Notes under the pieces: generated by a model | Seen by the model: only the letters and a program-made list of their open reading frames with translations | Databases searched by the model: none | What the model was told of the DNA's origin: nothing | Made by a program: the position numbers and the translations under genes | Shown here: in pieces, positions 51,236 through 61,846 of the stretch | How the letters are laid out: each line of letters begins with the position of its first letter | How positions within the stretch are numbered: position 1 is the first letter of the stretch | NCBI GenBank assembly: GCA_033961575.1 | Contig: CM066735.1 | Coordinates: 30,709,501 to 30,773,500, forward strand | From: Aselliscus stoliczkanus | Lineage: Eukaryota; Chordata; Mammalia; Chiroptera; Hipposideridae | Reading direction: 5' to 3' | DNA length: 64,000 nucleotides

Positions 51236-51561
51236 CTTGGTTCCTAGTTAACACCAAACACTAGCTACTGTTCTTAAGCTGATTTCTTTTGTATCATTCT
51301 AAAATTTGATGCATAAAACAGTGAAATTTAGACAGTTTCCAACTAGCAGGCTGCTAAACTTAAATTTCCTACTCTCTAGTAGACCCCCAGTGATTGCATA
51401 TTAATAACATGTTTTAGGAAACAATTCCAAGTGATATGACTAAGTCTAATTTAGTGCTAGATATGTAAAATGTAAAAATTTCTTTTAGTAATAATAGCCT
51501 AAGAATTTATCTGAAGTTCTTATTCACAGGGATAAAAATACACTGAAATCTAAGGCTTTTT

Positions 51562-52063
51562 TTTTTTTTTTTAATTAGGGAATTGGGGAGGGGAACAGTG
51601 TTGGGGAATTGGGGAAGGGGACCAGCCAAGTTGTTGTTCTTCAATTTTAGTTGTGGAGGGCGCCAGTCACCATCTGGCTTCCCAGTGGCCTCTAAGCTCA
51701 AGGTGCTGTGTTCAAACTTAATTGTGGGTGGGCGTAGCCACCATCCCAAGCGGGAGTCGAACTAGCAGCTTTGTGTTAAGAGTACACGCTCTAGCCACTG
51801 AGCCATCTGGGCGGCAGCTCAGCTCAAGGTGCCAAGTTCAATCTTAGTTACAGGCGGGCGTAGCCACCATTGAACAGGCAATCTTGTTGTTAGGAGCACA
51901 TGCTTTCACCAGCTGAGCCATCCTGCCACTGGTTGACAGCTCAGCAGCAGCTCAGCTTGGGCGCAGCATCGCTGGCCCATGTGGGAATCCAACCAGTGGC
52001 CCTGTTGCTCAGAGCTGGCACTCTTAAGCTAACTCTTAATCAACTGAGCCACTCGGCTGGCCC
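51562..52063 (-). mobile_element. Long bat SINE, three tRNA-like modules
   Basis: Same subtype as 4502-5006, in reverse. Plus strand starts taattagggaattggggagg and ends gagccactcggctggccc. The target duplication tctaaggcttttt is at 51549 and 52064. Three tRNA-like modules with box-B-like gttcgactcccgc, gttcaatggtgg and gttggattcccac (complement). Confidence 0.83.
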
Positions 52064-52650
52064 TCTAAGGCTTTTTAAGAAAAGGTATTATCCACATTGC
52101 TTGAGTCCAATGGGCTATTTTCTAAAGCATTTTATATTAGGCACAGGAGACTGAATCTTAGTGGCTCTTTATTCTTGCTCTCTCCAGCTTCCTTATCTTT
52201 CCCTCACACACAATCTATCTGAAGTTGCAGATACCCAATGGCTGGCTGCTTGGCTATCTAAGTAAATTCAGTGTTATCACGTAGAAAAGTGCAGTGGAAA
52301 AAATCCACTATCTTTGTTAAAGTTCAGGGCATAAAATCTATGTGGCATGTAGAGGTGTACTTTTCCCTTATTGAGCAGCTCACCCAGATAATTTCAAAGG
52401 CAGAAGAGGACTGGTGGGTCAGAAGTGTCTACACAAAAGAATCAAATTTAATCAAATAAAATTAAAGACCACATTGTGAATGTTTTGGGTCTACCAGAGT
52501 TAGATACTAAAACTGGTTTCAGAGGTAATTTTTCTTTTTTTTATATGAAAAATGAGTATATCTTGCAGTTACTCTTTTAAGTTCATCTGTATCCTTATAA
52601 CACTATATTTCTATATTATACTATCACTTATTTTATATGTACATATACGT

Positions 52651-52654
<4 letters not shown>

Positions 52655-52693
<39 letters not shown>
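52655..52693. repeat. (TA)n microsatellite
   Basis: About 18 TA units followed by a T run. Confidence 0.97.
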
Positions 52694-52697
<4 letters not shown>

Positions 52698-52744
52698 TTT
52701 TTTTAATGTGCCCATCTCCACTTTTCGATTGGGAACCCCTTGAT

Positions 52745-52815
52745 ATCAAGGACTGTGTCTTAGTTATATTTGTACCTGCACTATCTGGCACATAGTAGGG
52801 CCTTAAAATGTTGGC
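52745..52815 (+). repeat. LINE2 3' end fragment
   Basis: caaggactgtgtcttagtta tatttgtacctgcactatct ggcacatagtagggcctt is a good match to the L2 tail. Confidence 0.65.
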
Positions 52816-53164
52816 TGATTTGAGTTGATAGGCTATTACTTAAACTGATGTGGTTTCATTTAACATCTCTAGTATCTAAGTAATATACACTAAAATTCAC
52901 ATTTCTAGCAATGCTGAAAGCAAAGAAAACATTTAATTTTAAGATGCTCTATCTCAACTTGGATTTGGGAGACAAATCTGATCATCATTAACAAACAGGT
53001 TTTTAATGGAAGTTTCCTTCTTGTATTCTAAAATACTTCAAGAAGTTTGCTGCACAGCCCGCCCATGACTTATACTTACTGCTAACTTATTGAATTTTAA
53101 AAATCTTTGTCATTCTTTTTCTATTAATTTAACATGTTGACATACATGTGACACAGTAAAGAAT

Positions 53165-53320
53165 ATGGGCCCTGGAGAGAGACTGCCTGCATTTAAATCT
53201 TGTCTTGTGTAACTTTGAACAAGTCCCTTTAATCTATCTGGGTCTGTTTACTCATTTGTAAAAAGGGAATACTAATAATACCTGATAGGCTTACAAGTGA
53301 TGTTTAAATGGTTATGTATG
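53165..53320 (-). repeat. MIR SINE relic, reverse
   Basis: Plus strand gagagactgcctgcatttaa atcttgtcttgtgtaacttt gaacaagtccc, then actcatttgtaaaaagggaa tac. Confidence 0.75.
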
Positions 53321-53719
53321 TATATGTGTGCATTTATAAGTCCTACATAGGTATTAAGTTATTGCTATCCACAGAATGTTTGCTTTTATTAATAGGACAA
53401 GGTCCTTTGAACAGCTCACAGATGTTTGCCTTCAAAGACAATGCAGAGGAACCTGTTATTAGAAGTAAAGGTATACACACTTAGTGGTCACAGTTACTTC
53501 TAAAACTCAGTTTTTTGTGTGAGTTCTTAAAGGAGCAATAAATGAAAGTTCACATCCTGCTTTCTTCTACTTTAAATAATGAAGTAATTTGGTAGTATGA
53601 AACAGTAAGGAAAAAAAACAGTAAAAAGATGAAAATTAAGGCCATGGAAACCTCAAGGATTTTAATTTTCTTTCTATATTTTAACTACTATTTTGAAAAG
53701 CAACAAATAGGATACTCAC

Positions 53720-53758
53720 CGATTTATGGATTTAGAAACAATACGAACACTGTGGTGC
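53720..53758 (-). other. Candidate alternative exon (39 nt) with in-frame stop
   Basis: The minus strand has ttttag before, and the strong donor GTGAGTATC after, a 39-nt stretch starting GCACCACAGTG. Joined to the first Ig exon it would read into a TAA after 11 codons, so it would act as a poison exon; alternatively its donor may end a non-coding first exon of a shorter isoform. It could equally be chance; no protein homology supports it. Confidence 0.2.
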
Positions 53759-54429
53759 CTAAAACACTTCCAACTTAAATTACTGGTATTGATCAAAATG
53801 CAATAACAGTATAAAACTATACACTTTCATATCAAGTTTTCTAATTCCCTATAGGTTGAGTCTTGTCAAAAATGAATTGATAGAACAATAGGTATCATCT
53901 ATTTTCTGCCTACCCCTCTTTAAGACAACATTAACTGTTGAAATTTTTTTACCTAGTGATTATAAGTTCACAGGACATTTAGCAGGAATAAGAGCCTTAA
54001 AAGAGAAAAAAATTCTAGAATCTAATGAAAATGAGAACACAAAATATTCCATCCCTTAAAATCCTCATGAATGACTTCCTAAATCATTTGGAGTTGAACT
54101 CTGGCTGATAGACATGGTATTTCAATATGTTCCCTTTCTTTACTCACTAGAGAAACCAAAAATAAGTTGGGCACTTTATATTTTAAGTAAATTCAAGCTA
54201 ACGCAGCTGAAATGTTTTGTATTAAAAGGAACAAATGTTATTAGATATGGTTGATGCATGCCCAAATGTCAGAACGGTTCTATTTATTTATGAAGTTTTC
54301 AGGAGAAATGAGGTTTGAATCACAACACCATGATGCTGTTTGCAGTGGAGAAACATATTTACAACGATGCTTTACTGATACTCAAGCTATTAGACCATTC
54401 ACACTCCTTTACCACATATCTCTCCTTAC

Positions 54430-54608
54430 CTTCAATGAATACCTCGGCAGATGTTGTGTCTGAGCCGCTGGGGTTCGTAGCCAGGCAGGTATAGCGACCT
54501 GTGTCGTCTTCAAAGGCTTCTGCTATGATCAGGGAATGGAGGTCCCCACCCTCACAGTGGATCTGAATATCAGGAGTGTTGTGTAGCTCCTTTCCCTCAC
54601 AGAACCAT
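54430..54608 (-). CDS. PALLD: Palladin exon: second half of first Ig domain
   Basis: The 179-nt exon reads one base, 59 full codons and one base. It starts with the last base of an Arg codon and then WFCEGKELHN, continues through DIQIHCEGGDLHSLIIAEAF and DDTGRYTCLATNPSGSD, and ends at VFIE plus the first base of Gly. The DxGxYxC motif (strand F of an I-set Ig domain) and WFxxG are clear. The partner cysteine of strand B must lie in the preceding exon, which is outside the window. The acceptor is ttggcag at 54609-54615 and the donor is GTAAGG at 54429 and below. Against the human protein as I remember it, it is nearly identical (Ser for Thr after DLH). It is the most upstream exon in the window. 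Confidence 0.95.
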
Positions 54609-56599
54609 CTGCCAAATGGAGGTCAAAGGACAGGAGAGAAAGAAAGGAAATGTGATGTTTAAAATAATAAAGCAAAAGTGCAAGGCTAGATGCTATGCAG
54701 GAAGATGCTTGTTTGATCAGAAAAGATCTGTGTACATGTTCCTGAGGGAAGCTCTCCAGTGTAGACTATGAAATTAATGACTAGACAATTCCCATAGGCT
54801 TTCTTTGTAAAGCATCTTACACATTTTATCGACCTTGAAATAAGCGACACTGTCAAACTTGGAAAGACCATTTCAGTTACAAAAGAAAAGAAACAGAGAT
54901 TCAAAGTGTCTTATAAAATGTTTTATAGTAAATGACTCACGTTTATTACAATTTTATCTATTACTCTTATCTTTAAAAAGATGAAAGTAATACAAACGTT
55001 ATGCTCAAAATATCTAACGTATCAAGGGAAACTAAGCATCATGTTAAAAAAAATCATAGGCAGCAATATTTTTGTTGACCCTCAGACTTCTGATCAGCTG
55101 AGCAATAACAGATTTAATGCCTTCCACATTTCTGATACTTACAAAACTTTCTAGCAGACCCCTTGGCCTCCACAACTAGAGAGATGGAGCAGTTGTGCTG
55201 TAATTCATTCTTGCTGGTCAGCACTTTTCCTTTCCCAAACAACCAGGACCTTGGGAGGGAGGCTGCAAACTGCCAGACGGTTTTAACACAGGTTCTCTCT
55301 CGCACTCTTTCCTTTATTCCCCCAGTACCTCAAACTCTCAACAGGAGTTTTCCAAAAAATAGGAAACTGCCCCAGACCCCTCTCATAATGTGATTTCTTT
55401 TAAAAGAAATATGTAGGAATGTATTGTCCATTTAGCTCTTAATTAGCACTTGGAGATTTTCTCTGAGTCTAATCTTCTGGAAAATTCTTTGGACTTGGCC
55501 CCCTTTCGTGAAAATAGGGCAGTGAAGACTAACTTTTTCTGTATTTCGATAGCATATCAGTATTTGTCGATATTTAATCTGAAAATGTTAAATAAGCAAA
55601 CCTGTTTGCTAATAACACTATTAATTCCAGAAACTGTATTAAGAAATGAATACGGGACATTCAAAAACAAATATGGGGCACTCACAAAAGAACAGATATG
55701 ACTTGGGGAATTAAAAACACATTTAAAAAACAGCCAACTGAATATCTTACACAATGCGATACGCGTTACTTTTGAGGCAATTCAGAAGGGCTGTATTTCT
55801 GGATTCTGGGGCATTTTGTGGTTTCTTTTGTTTTCATCAAGTCTTGGAAAACATTTTAGCCTAGAGCCATCTTCCAGCTCTCTTCTGCTGTTTTTCCACA
55901 TAGTCCAGACCCTGACCGTGAGAACTGACTGTGGCTTAACTTTTAAATGCTCCTAAGTCTTTTAATTGATCTCTTCATCTCCAATAAGCAATAGCTTCTT
56001 CCTATATTCTGTGTCAGACTAAAGCTCCTGAAACGCTTCCCTACATACATCATTCCCTTAAACTTCCTATCTGTATTGAGGCATTTCATACAACTCGGCC
56101 CTGATTTTATTTTCTATGGTTTTCCTATACAAATCCTCTGTTTCTGTCCACTCTGCATAGATGTATGGTTCCCAGCACAGTACTACCTGCCTACTTTCCC
56201 TTCCTTGGAATGCTCTCTGTAGGAGTTACTCTTCCTTACAGCCAAGGGACCTTCAACAGATTCAATTCACCCAAACCCGAGCTTGTGGGGTATCTTCTAC
56301 CTGAAAGGCATTGTATTACATACCACAGGAAGAATGCCTGGTAAACTCTGAAACTAGTTGGGGAGCTTGTGTGTCTGTGCTGTTAAGAGTTTTATCTTCC
56401 ATAGAAAAAGATACAGACTATTAGAGGGAAAACAAAGCATGAAAACATGCAATGAAGGTTTAAAAGAGAGAAAGATCCATTGCTTTGGTTAGATGTGCTT
56501 CACAGGGAAGCCTTGCAAGCTCCTCATGGGAGTGTGTAGCATCCTGACCTCTAACTCGGCTCAGCAGTTACAGCCTGCAGACCTGCTGCCCATTTGTAT

Positions 56600-56868
56600 A
56601 TGGTCTATGCACTTATAGTTTTAAATGTTTGGAAAAAATTTTTAAAAGCAATATTTTGGGACATGTGAAAATATATTAAGTTCAAATGTCATCATCTATA
56701 AATAAAGTTTTATTAGAACACAACCATGCTCATTCCTTTATGTATTGTCTATGACTGCTTCTACATTACAATGATAAAGTTGAATAGTAGCAACCGACGG
56801 TATGGCCCACAAATCCTAAACTATTTACTATCTGGACTTCATAGAAAAAATTTGCCACCTCCTGCTCT
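56600..56868 (-). mobile_element. hAT-type DNA transposon relic
   Basis: The complement begins ggcaaattttttctatgaag tccagatagtaaatagttta gg and runs through gtcatagacaatacataaag and aataaaactttatttatag, a common mammalian hAT-like non-autonomous repeat. Confidence 0.55.
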
Positions 56869-56875
56869 CACTTTT

Positions 56876-57003
56876 CACTCCTCAAAGTGTGATCCTTGGA
56901 CCAGGTGCATCGGCATCATTTGGGAGATTAGAAATGCAGAATTTTAACCTTATCCCAAATCTACTGAATCAGTGTAGGTCCCCCTGGTGATTCATGTGTA
57001 AGT
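56876..57003 (+). mobile_element. MER20-like hAT relic
   Basis: ctcaaagtgtgatccttgga ccaggtgcatcggcatcatt tgggag, then agaaatgcagaattttaacc and tactgaatcagtgtaggtcc, matching the MER20/Charlie type. Confidence 0.65.
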
Positions 57004-57099
57004 AAAAGTTAAGTTTTGGTCTATTCTGTTTACATTACACTAACCTGCATCACAGAATGATGGCTTTCCATCTAAGTTATTCACTTCTTTTACATAGCA

Positions 57100-57880
57100 A
57101 CCACATTTTGTGTGTTTTATATCTTTGGTCTCTTGCACATAAGCACTTGCGAAATTATGTTCTCTTTGTTTCTCCCACCTCTCCACTCAAAAAATTCTAT
57201 CATTACTCATTTAACAGTTGACAATATACCACTTCATGATATTTTCTGTGTTATTTCCTTATACCATTATTTGAGGCCTAATGCATTATGCCTTACTTCC
57301 CCATCTAGAAAATCGACTTCTTGATTGCAGAAAAAGATGTGTTTTGTTTTGTTTTTTAAAGATTTTATTGGGGAATTGGGGGAGGGGAACAGCGTTGTGG
57401 AACCAGGGAAAGGAACAGACAAGTTGCTTTCCTTTTGTTCTTCAGTCTAGTTGTGGAGGACATTGCTTCACTGGCCTATGTTAGTATCATCATTGTGCTC
57501 TTCCCGGGTGAGGCAGATAGGTCGCTCATGGCGGAGGCAGAGCTGCTCATGGCGGCTCTTGCTTGGCCCCTCACGCTGGCTGCCGGCCACTCACTGTAGC
57601 CTATGGAAGCCCCTGCATCAGGGGCTGCAGCTACGTCTACGCCGGCAAGTCACAGCAGCCCAGCTCCAGGTGGAGCTGTTGTTCACCATCTTAGCTGTAG
57701 GGGGCAGTGTCACTGGCCCTCATATGTGGGATGTGAACCAGGGCCCTGATGCTCAGAGCCAGTGTCCCAAGCCAGCTCTTAACCAATGTGCCACTCGGCA
57801 GGACTCGTATTTTTAAAACTTTAAAAAATTGCTCCAGAGTGTGTTGCACATAGTCAGTGCTTTAAAGATACTAACTGCCA
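57100..57880 (+). repeat. LINE2 3' end interrupted by a SINE
   Basis: Left part at 57100-57350 ends aaatcgacttcttgattgca g; right part at 57830-57880 reads gtgttgcacatagtcagtgc ttt, the continuation of an L2 tail. The SINE at 57354-57805 lies between. Confidence 0.55.
57354..57805 (-). mobile_element. Long bat SINE, middle-block subtype, inside an L2
   Basis: Plus strand ttaaagattttattggggaa ttggg on the left; caatgtgccactcggcagga on the right. Closely matches the copies at 11166 and 43233. No clear target duplication. It interrupts an L2-like 3' end (57100-57350 and 57830-57880). Confidence 0.78.
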
Positions 57881-59094
57881 CTCATTATTTTAAAATATGT
57901 GTCCCATGAAAAAAACAAATAGTGAAGGATCCGTGGCCTTAAAGATGCTACGTGTTATATATCACTCCTTGATGTTTGTGATTCACATTTTCTTATCAGA
58001 GGCTTGAGAGGTCCTGCAGAAAATAAATTTGTTTAACACTGTCTAATTTAGAATTCACTGGACTATTGGACCATGATATTCCTCATTTATCATCTACTAA
58101 CATTTTATGTGTAGTCACAGAATGGTTTTCTAGTACATTTATCCCATAGAACCTGTAGTTTTTAAAAAATGAATTAAGACCAATTATAACCTTGAGCGAT
58201 GATGGTCAAGTGTAAGGCTTAAAGTAACCAGTAAGCCCAATAAAATACTTGAAATATATTTTAGTACTGGTAGAAAGATTAAGGCAACAAATGCATTTCC
58301 TGCAACAACCTAGCACATCTGTTTGGTCTTCTGAAATGGTTCAGCATGCCTTCAACAATTCCATGAGATGAAATGGTTGTTGCTTTCAAACCACAGTTTT
58401 TGCTTTTCAGTACTCATACTTTCTGTTCTCCAGCTCTGTGAGTAAAATTTAAAAAGCCACTCCAATTATAACACAGAAGAAACAGTGCAGAGGAAAGACT
58501 AAATGTGTCCAAGTGAGATGATAGGTATAATAATTAACATGAGTCATTACATTGGTTTGATACTGTCAGGGAAAGTCAAATTGTTACTGATGGAAGTACC
58601 TGTCAAGTGACCGTTCTAAACTGTGGTAGGATAGGGTATGACTTGGGGTGGGGGGCACTGCAAATATTTAGATGGCAGACTCCCTTTAGCAACAAGAATG
58701 GGCAGCATGGTTCCTGTCCAATATTTAGATTAATGTGTGTTTAATTTGTGACTGGAACCATTTGCACCACTGCAACTAGTAATGGCTGAGCAAAGCAGCT
58801 CAACTGACTTTAGGAAAGTCATTTTGCCTTCCTGGTTCAGGTTCATCATCTGAAGAGATGAGACTTTCTAGCTATCAAGTTTCATGATTCTAAGCTTTTT
58901 GGTGAAATGAAAGCGTTGTATATTTAGTGATTGGGTTAAAAATATTTCAAGACATGGTGTAGAGAATTATTTGATGAAAGGTACAATAATCAATGGCTTT
59001 TCTTTATTGGAATATACTAGGATATAATAGTGTTTCTAAGATTATACACCCAGTTGGGTCCTTAAAAGCATCAATGGATTTACTAACTTTTTTT

Positions 59095-59275
59095 TATCAC
59101 TATCCCAGTACTTAACTTTCCACATTCTACTGAAATTCGCTCTTAATGTGCCTTTCTACCCTACTAGAATACACATTTTTCCAGGGTAGAGTCCAAATCT
59201 TATTAACTGACTCACTAAGACATGTGCTGTATATTCCAACACGATGTCTGGCATATGAAATGTGTTAACCACGTC
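59095..59275 (+). repeat. LINE2 3' end fragment
   Basis: cccagtacttaactttccac, then agggtagagtccaaatctta and gatgtctggcatatgaaatg tg, as in L2 tails. Confidence 0.5.
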
Positions 59276-59284
59276 TTTTTACTT

Positions 59285-59740
59285 TCTGTATTTCTGATGC
59301 TTTGACATCTGGGTCCTTGCTGACTCTGGAGAGACAGTCCCTCCCAGGAAAGGCCAATTCTTAGCTACAGTAACTGACTGTCCTTCAAGCACTCCTTTCA
59401 TATGAAAACTAGCCAGTCCAGAACCACATCACTGCCACTTCTTCTATGGGATCTCACATGCAGGGCCACTATTCCCATGTCCTAATCAGCCCAGAGCCAG
59501 GTAGCAACAACTAGGGACAGCCCCTACACCGCAGAATTCGCTGAAATTATTTAGACAAGCCAATCCTAAATCTGTTTACTCTGCTTAAAGGCCCTTGCCC
59601 AAGTTTCACTTCTTGCCCTCTGGCTCCTGACCAACTGTGAGCCTTCTCTGTGTGCCCACCCCCACCACTGTGAGTAATAACCTGTCTTTCAATGACAGTC
59701 ATCTGATCTGCGGGCCTCACCATACCTGAATAATAACACC
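59285..59740 (+). mobile_element. Possible solo LTR relic
   Basis: A GC-richer block with LTR-like text: ctctggagagacagtccctc, ttgccctctggctcctgacc aactgtgagcc, then gtgagtaataacctgtcttt caatgac. No coding region and no confirmed ends or target duplication. The family was not identified. Confidence 0.3.
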
Positions 59741-61822
59741 TACTTTTTAAAACACTAAACTAACTGGAGAAGAATAAGCTTACAAACAAAGAAAGAATTG
59801 AACTGATAAACAGTTTAAACAATAACTATCTTAGTTTCTGCCTTAAGATGTACATGGAGAGAAGTTTATCTACTGTCACATACTCAAACTGAAGTGCACT
59901 TAAAAAGCATAAAATGAAACTCAAAATAATCTATTTAATACATACATCAGAAGAGGAATCAGCCTTGTCCACTATGTAGCAGATCAAAAACAAATCACCT
60001 TCTTATGTTATCTAACAGAAGCCTAGAGTTTTGAAGTTTTGACACCACAGGTAGATGGATAAGATGTGCTAAGCATGTTTGTTTTGTTAATTTACTTAAA
60101 GGTCATCATTCTATCAGCTTCCTGGCGAAGGACTCAAAATAGTATTTAATATTCTTGAAATAAAGAGGTAAAAATCAGGTCTGCTGATTAAATTCCAACC
60201 TCCTGAAATTTTCCCTAAATTCTTTTAGCTAGTGCAACTTAGGGAAAGCAATTCTGGCATGACAAGCTAAAATGTAAAGCATACAATACAGGACAGAGTA
60301 CAGATCTTGTAAATCCATGGCACAGGTAATGACACTCCCATGGCACAGTAATGACACTGTGTTGTTCTGTTTCCTTAGCCTGTGGCAGACATCACTAATT
60401 GATCAGTATGTTTCTATAAGTGAGACTGAATCTCAGAATCCTCAAGGTGGTATGAGCAGGCTACAAAGCAACGGAAGCTGAAGTCTGCAGTGAAACACAT
60501 TTGCCCTCCTCAACTTGGTCTCTTTCTAGAAAATGCCTTTTCTCCATATCCTGAAAGCTGTTTCTGTTTATTTTGAAGTAAGAGTGGAAGAGAAGGTTTG
60601 GTTGAGAGGGGTCATACAAAAGCATGCAATGTGGCTAAGAGAGAGTCTACTTAGGTAAAATTCCACTTGAAGATACAGCTGAACCTGTTTTTCATCCCAT
60701 TTCTAATACCTGGAAGCCATTTACCTAGTGGATAGGGCACTGGACAGCATATTGGAGAATCAAATCCAATTTTCTACATTCCTATTTTGTACCTCTGATA
60801 AATGTCAACTTCAATCATACTTCTAATTTGCTACTATAAAATGGTTAAAATATACAAGAATAACCTCATAGAATGAGGAGAGGATACAAAATTTGGGAAC
60901 AACGATAGTTCTTAAAGACTTAGAAATTCAAATTAAGGGAAAGAGGATTAATATTTACAAATGCTATTATATGCTACACACTTTGTAAATATAGCTTTAT
61001 TTTATTTCTCAACAACCTTATAAAATAGTTGTCATATGTTTAGATATAGGCAACTCTCATTTATGTATAGAAATGAAAAAGAAGAATATAGATAAGTAAA
61101 TTCAGATAATCTTCAAAATTTCATTTTCCTTAATACCTGTAGCTTCATCTTTCATCGATTTTTTTTTTTTTTTTTTTTTGCTATGGATATAAAAACGTTT
61201 TAACAAAGTTTACTGATTCTTCCTCTCTAATCTCTGGTGAGCTGCTAAGCAGCTATATGATCGCCATGCAGGGGAGTTAAGAAGGACATCAAAAAATTAG
61301 TGTGTGTAAATCCCCATTCAAAAGAATTAAGAGTTGCTCATAGAGAAGTAAGCCAGTTAGACTGGTTGCCAGACTTCCCGGCCATACAGGGTATGAAAAT
61401 AACCTTGCATTAATTGGAAATGAAATGTAAAAGGTTTAGATGTATCCATATTCATTTATTCATCAAACATTTATTCATCAAGGGGCTTACTGCACTTCAA
61501 CTGCAACCAGGAAACTGACTGGAGGTACAGGTGTCAACTAAACTGGGTTTCTTATTTCATGAGGCTGCTAGTAGGGGAAAATAATGAAGAAAACCCTCAG
61601 ACTCGAGGAAATGCTGAATGTACTTTATGTAATGAACTTAGATTCTTCCATCTAATGGAAGCATTTACTGCTTCAAAATCTTTAAAAATTGGGTATGGCT
61701 TCATATTTATAGGGTAAGTTTGCTTTGAATAAAATAAGGTGGAAATCAATTTATTAGAAAGGGAATAATGTAGATGGACTCCATTATTCTGTGCTGGGAT
61801 GTTGAAATCAACATTGTTTAAA

Positions 61823-61846
61823 TGTGTGTGTGTGTGTGTGTGTGTA
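61823..61846. repeat. (GT)n microsatellite
   Basis: About 12 GT units. Confidence 0.96.

Larger units (their letters stand above)
43000..54429 (-). other. PALLD: Palladin intron between first Ig domain and linker
   Basis: An 11.4-kb intron dense in repeats: MITE, two long SINEs, MIRs, L1, L2 and a TA microsatellite. A palladin isoform lacking the first Ig domain is known in mammals, and its promoter should lie in this part of the gene; I see no clear CpG island. The stretches 43890-44660, 46110-47340, 48020-48750 and 53400-54420 are without recognised repeats, apart from a candidate exon at 53720. Confidence 0.86.
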
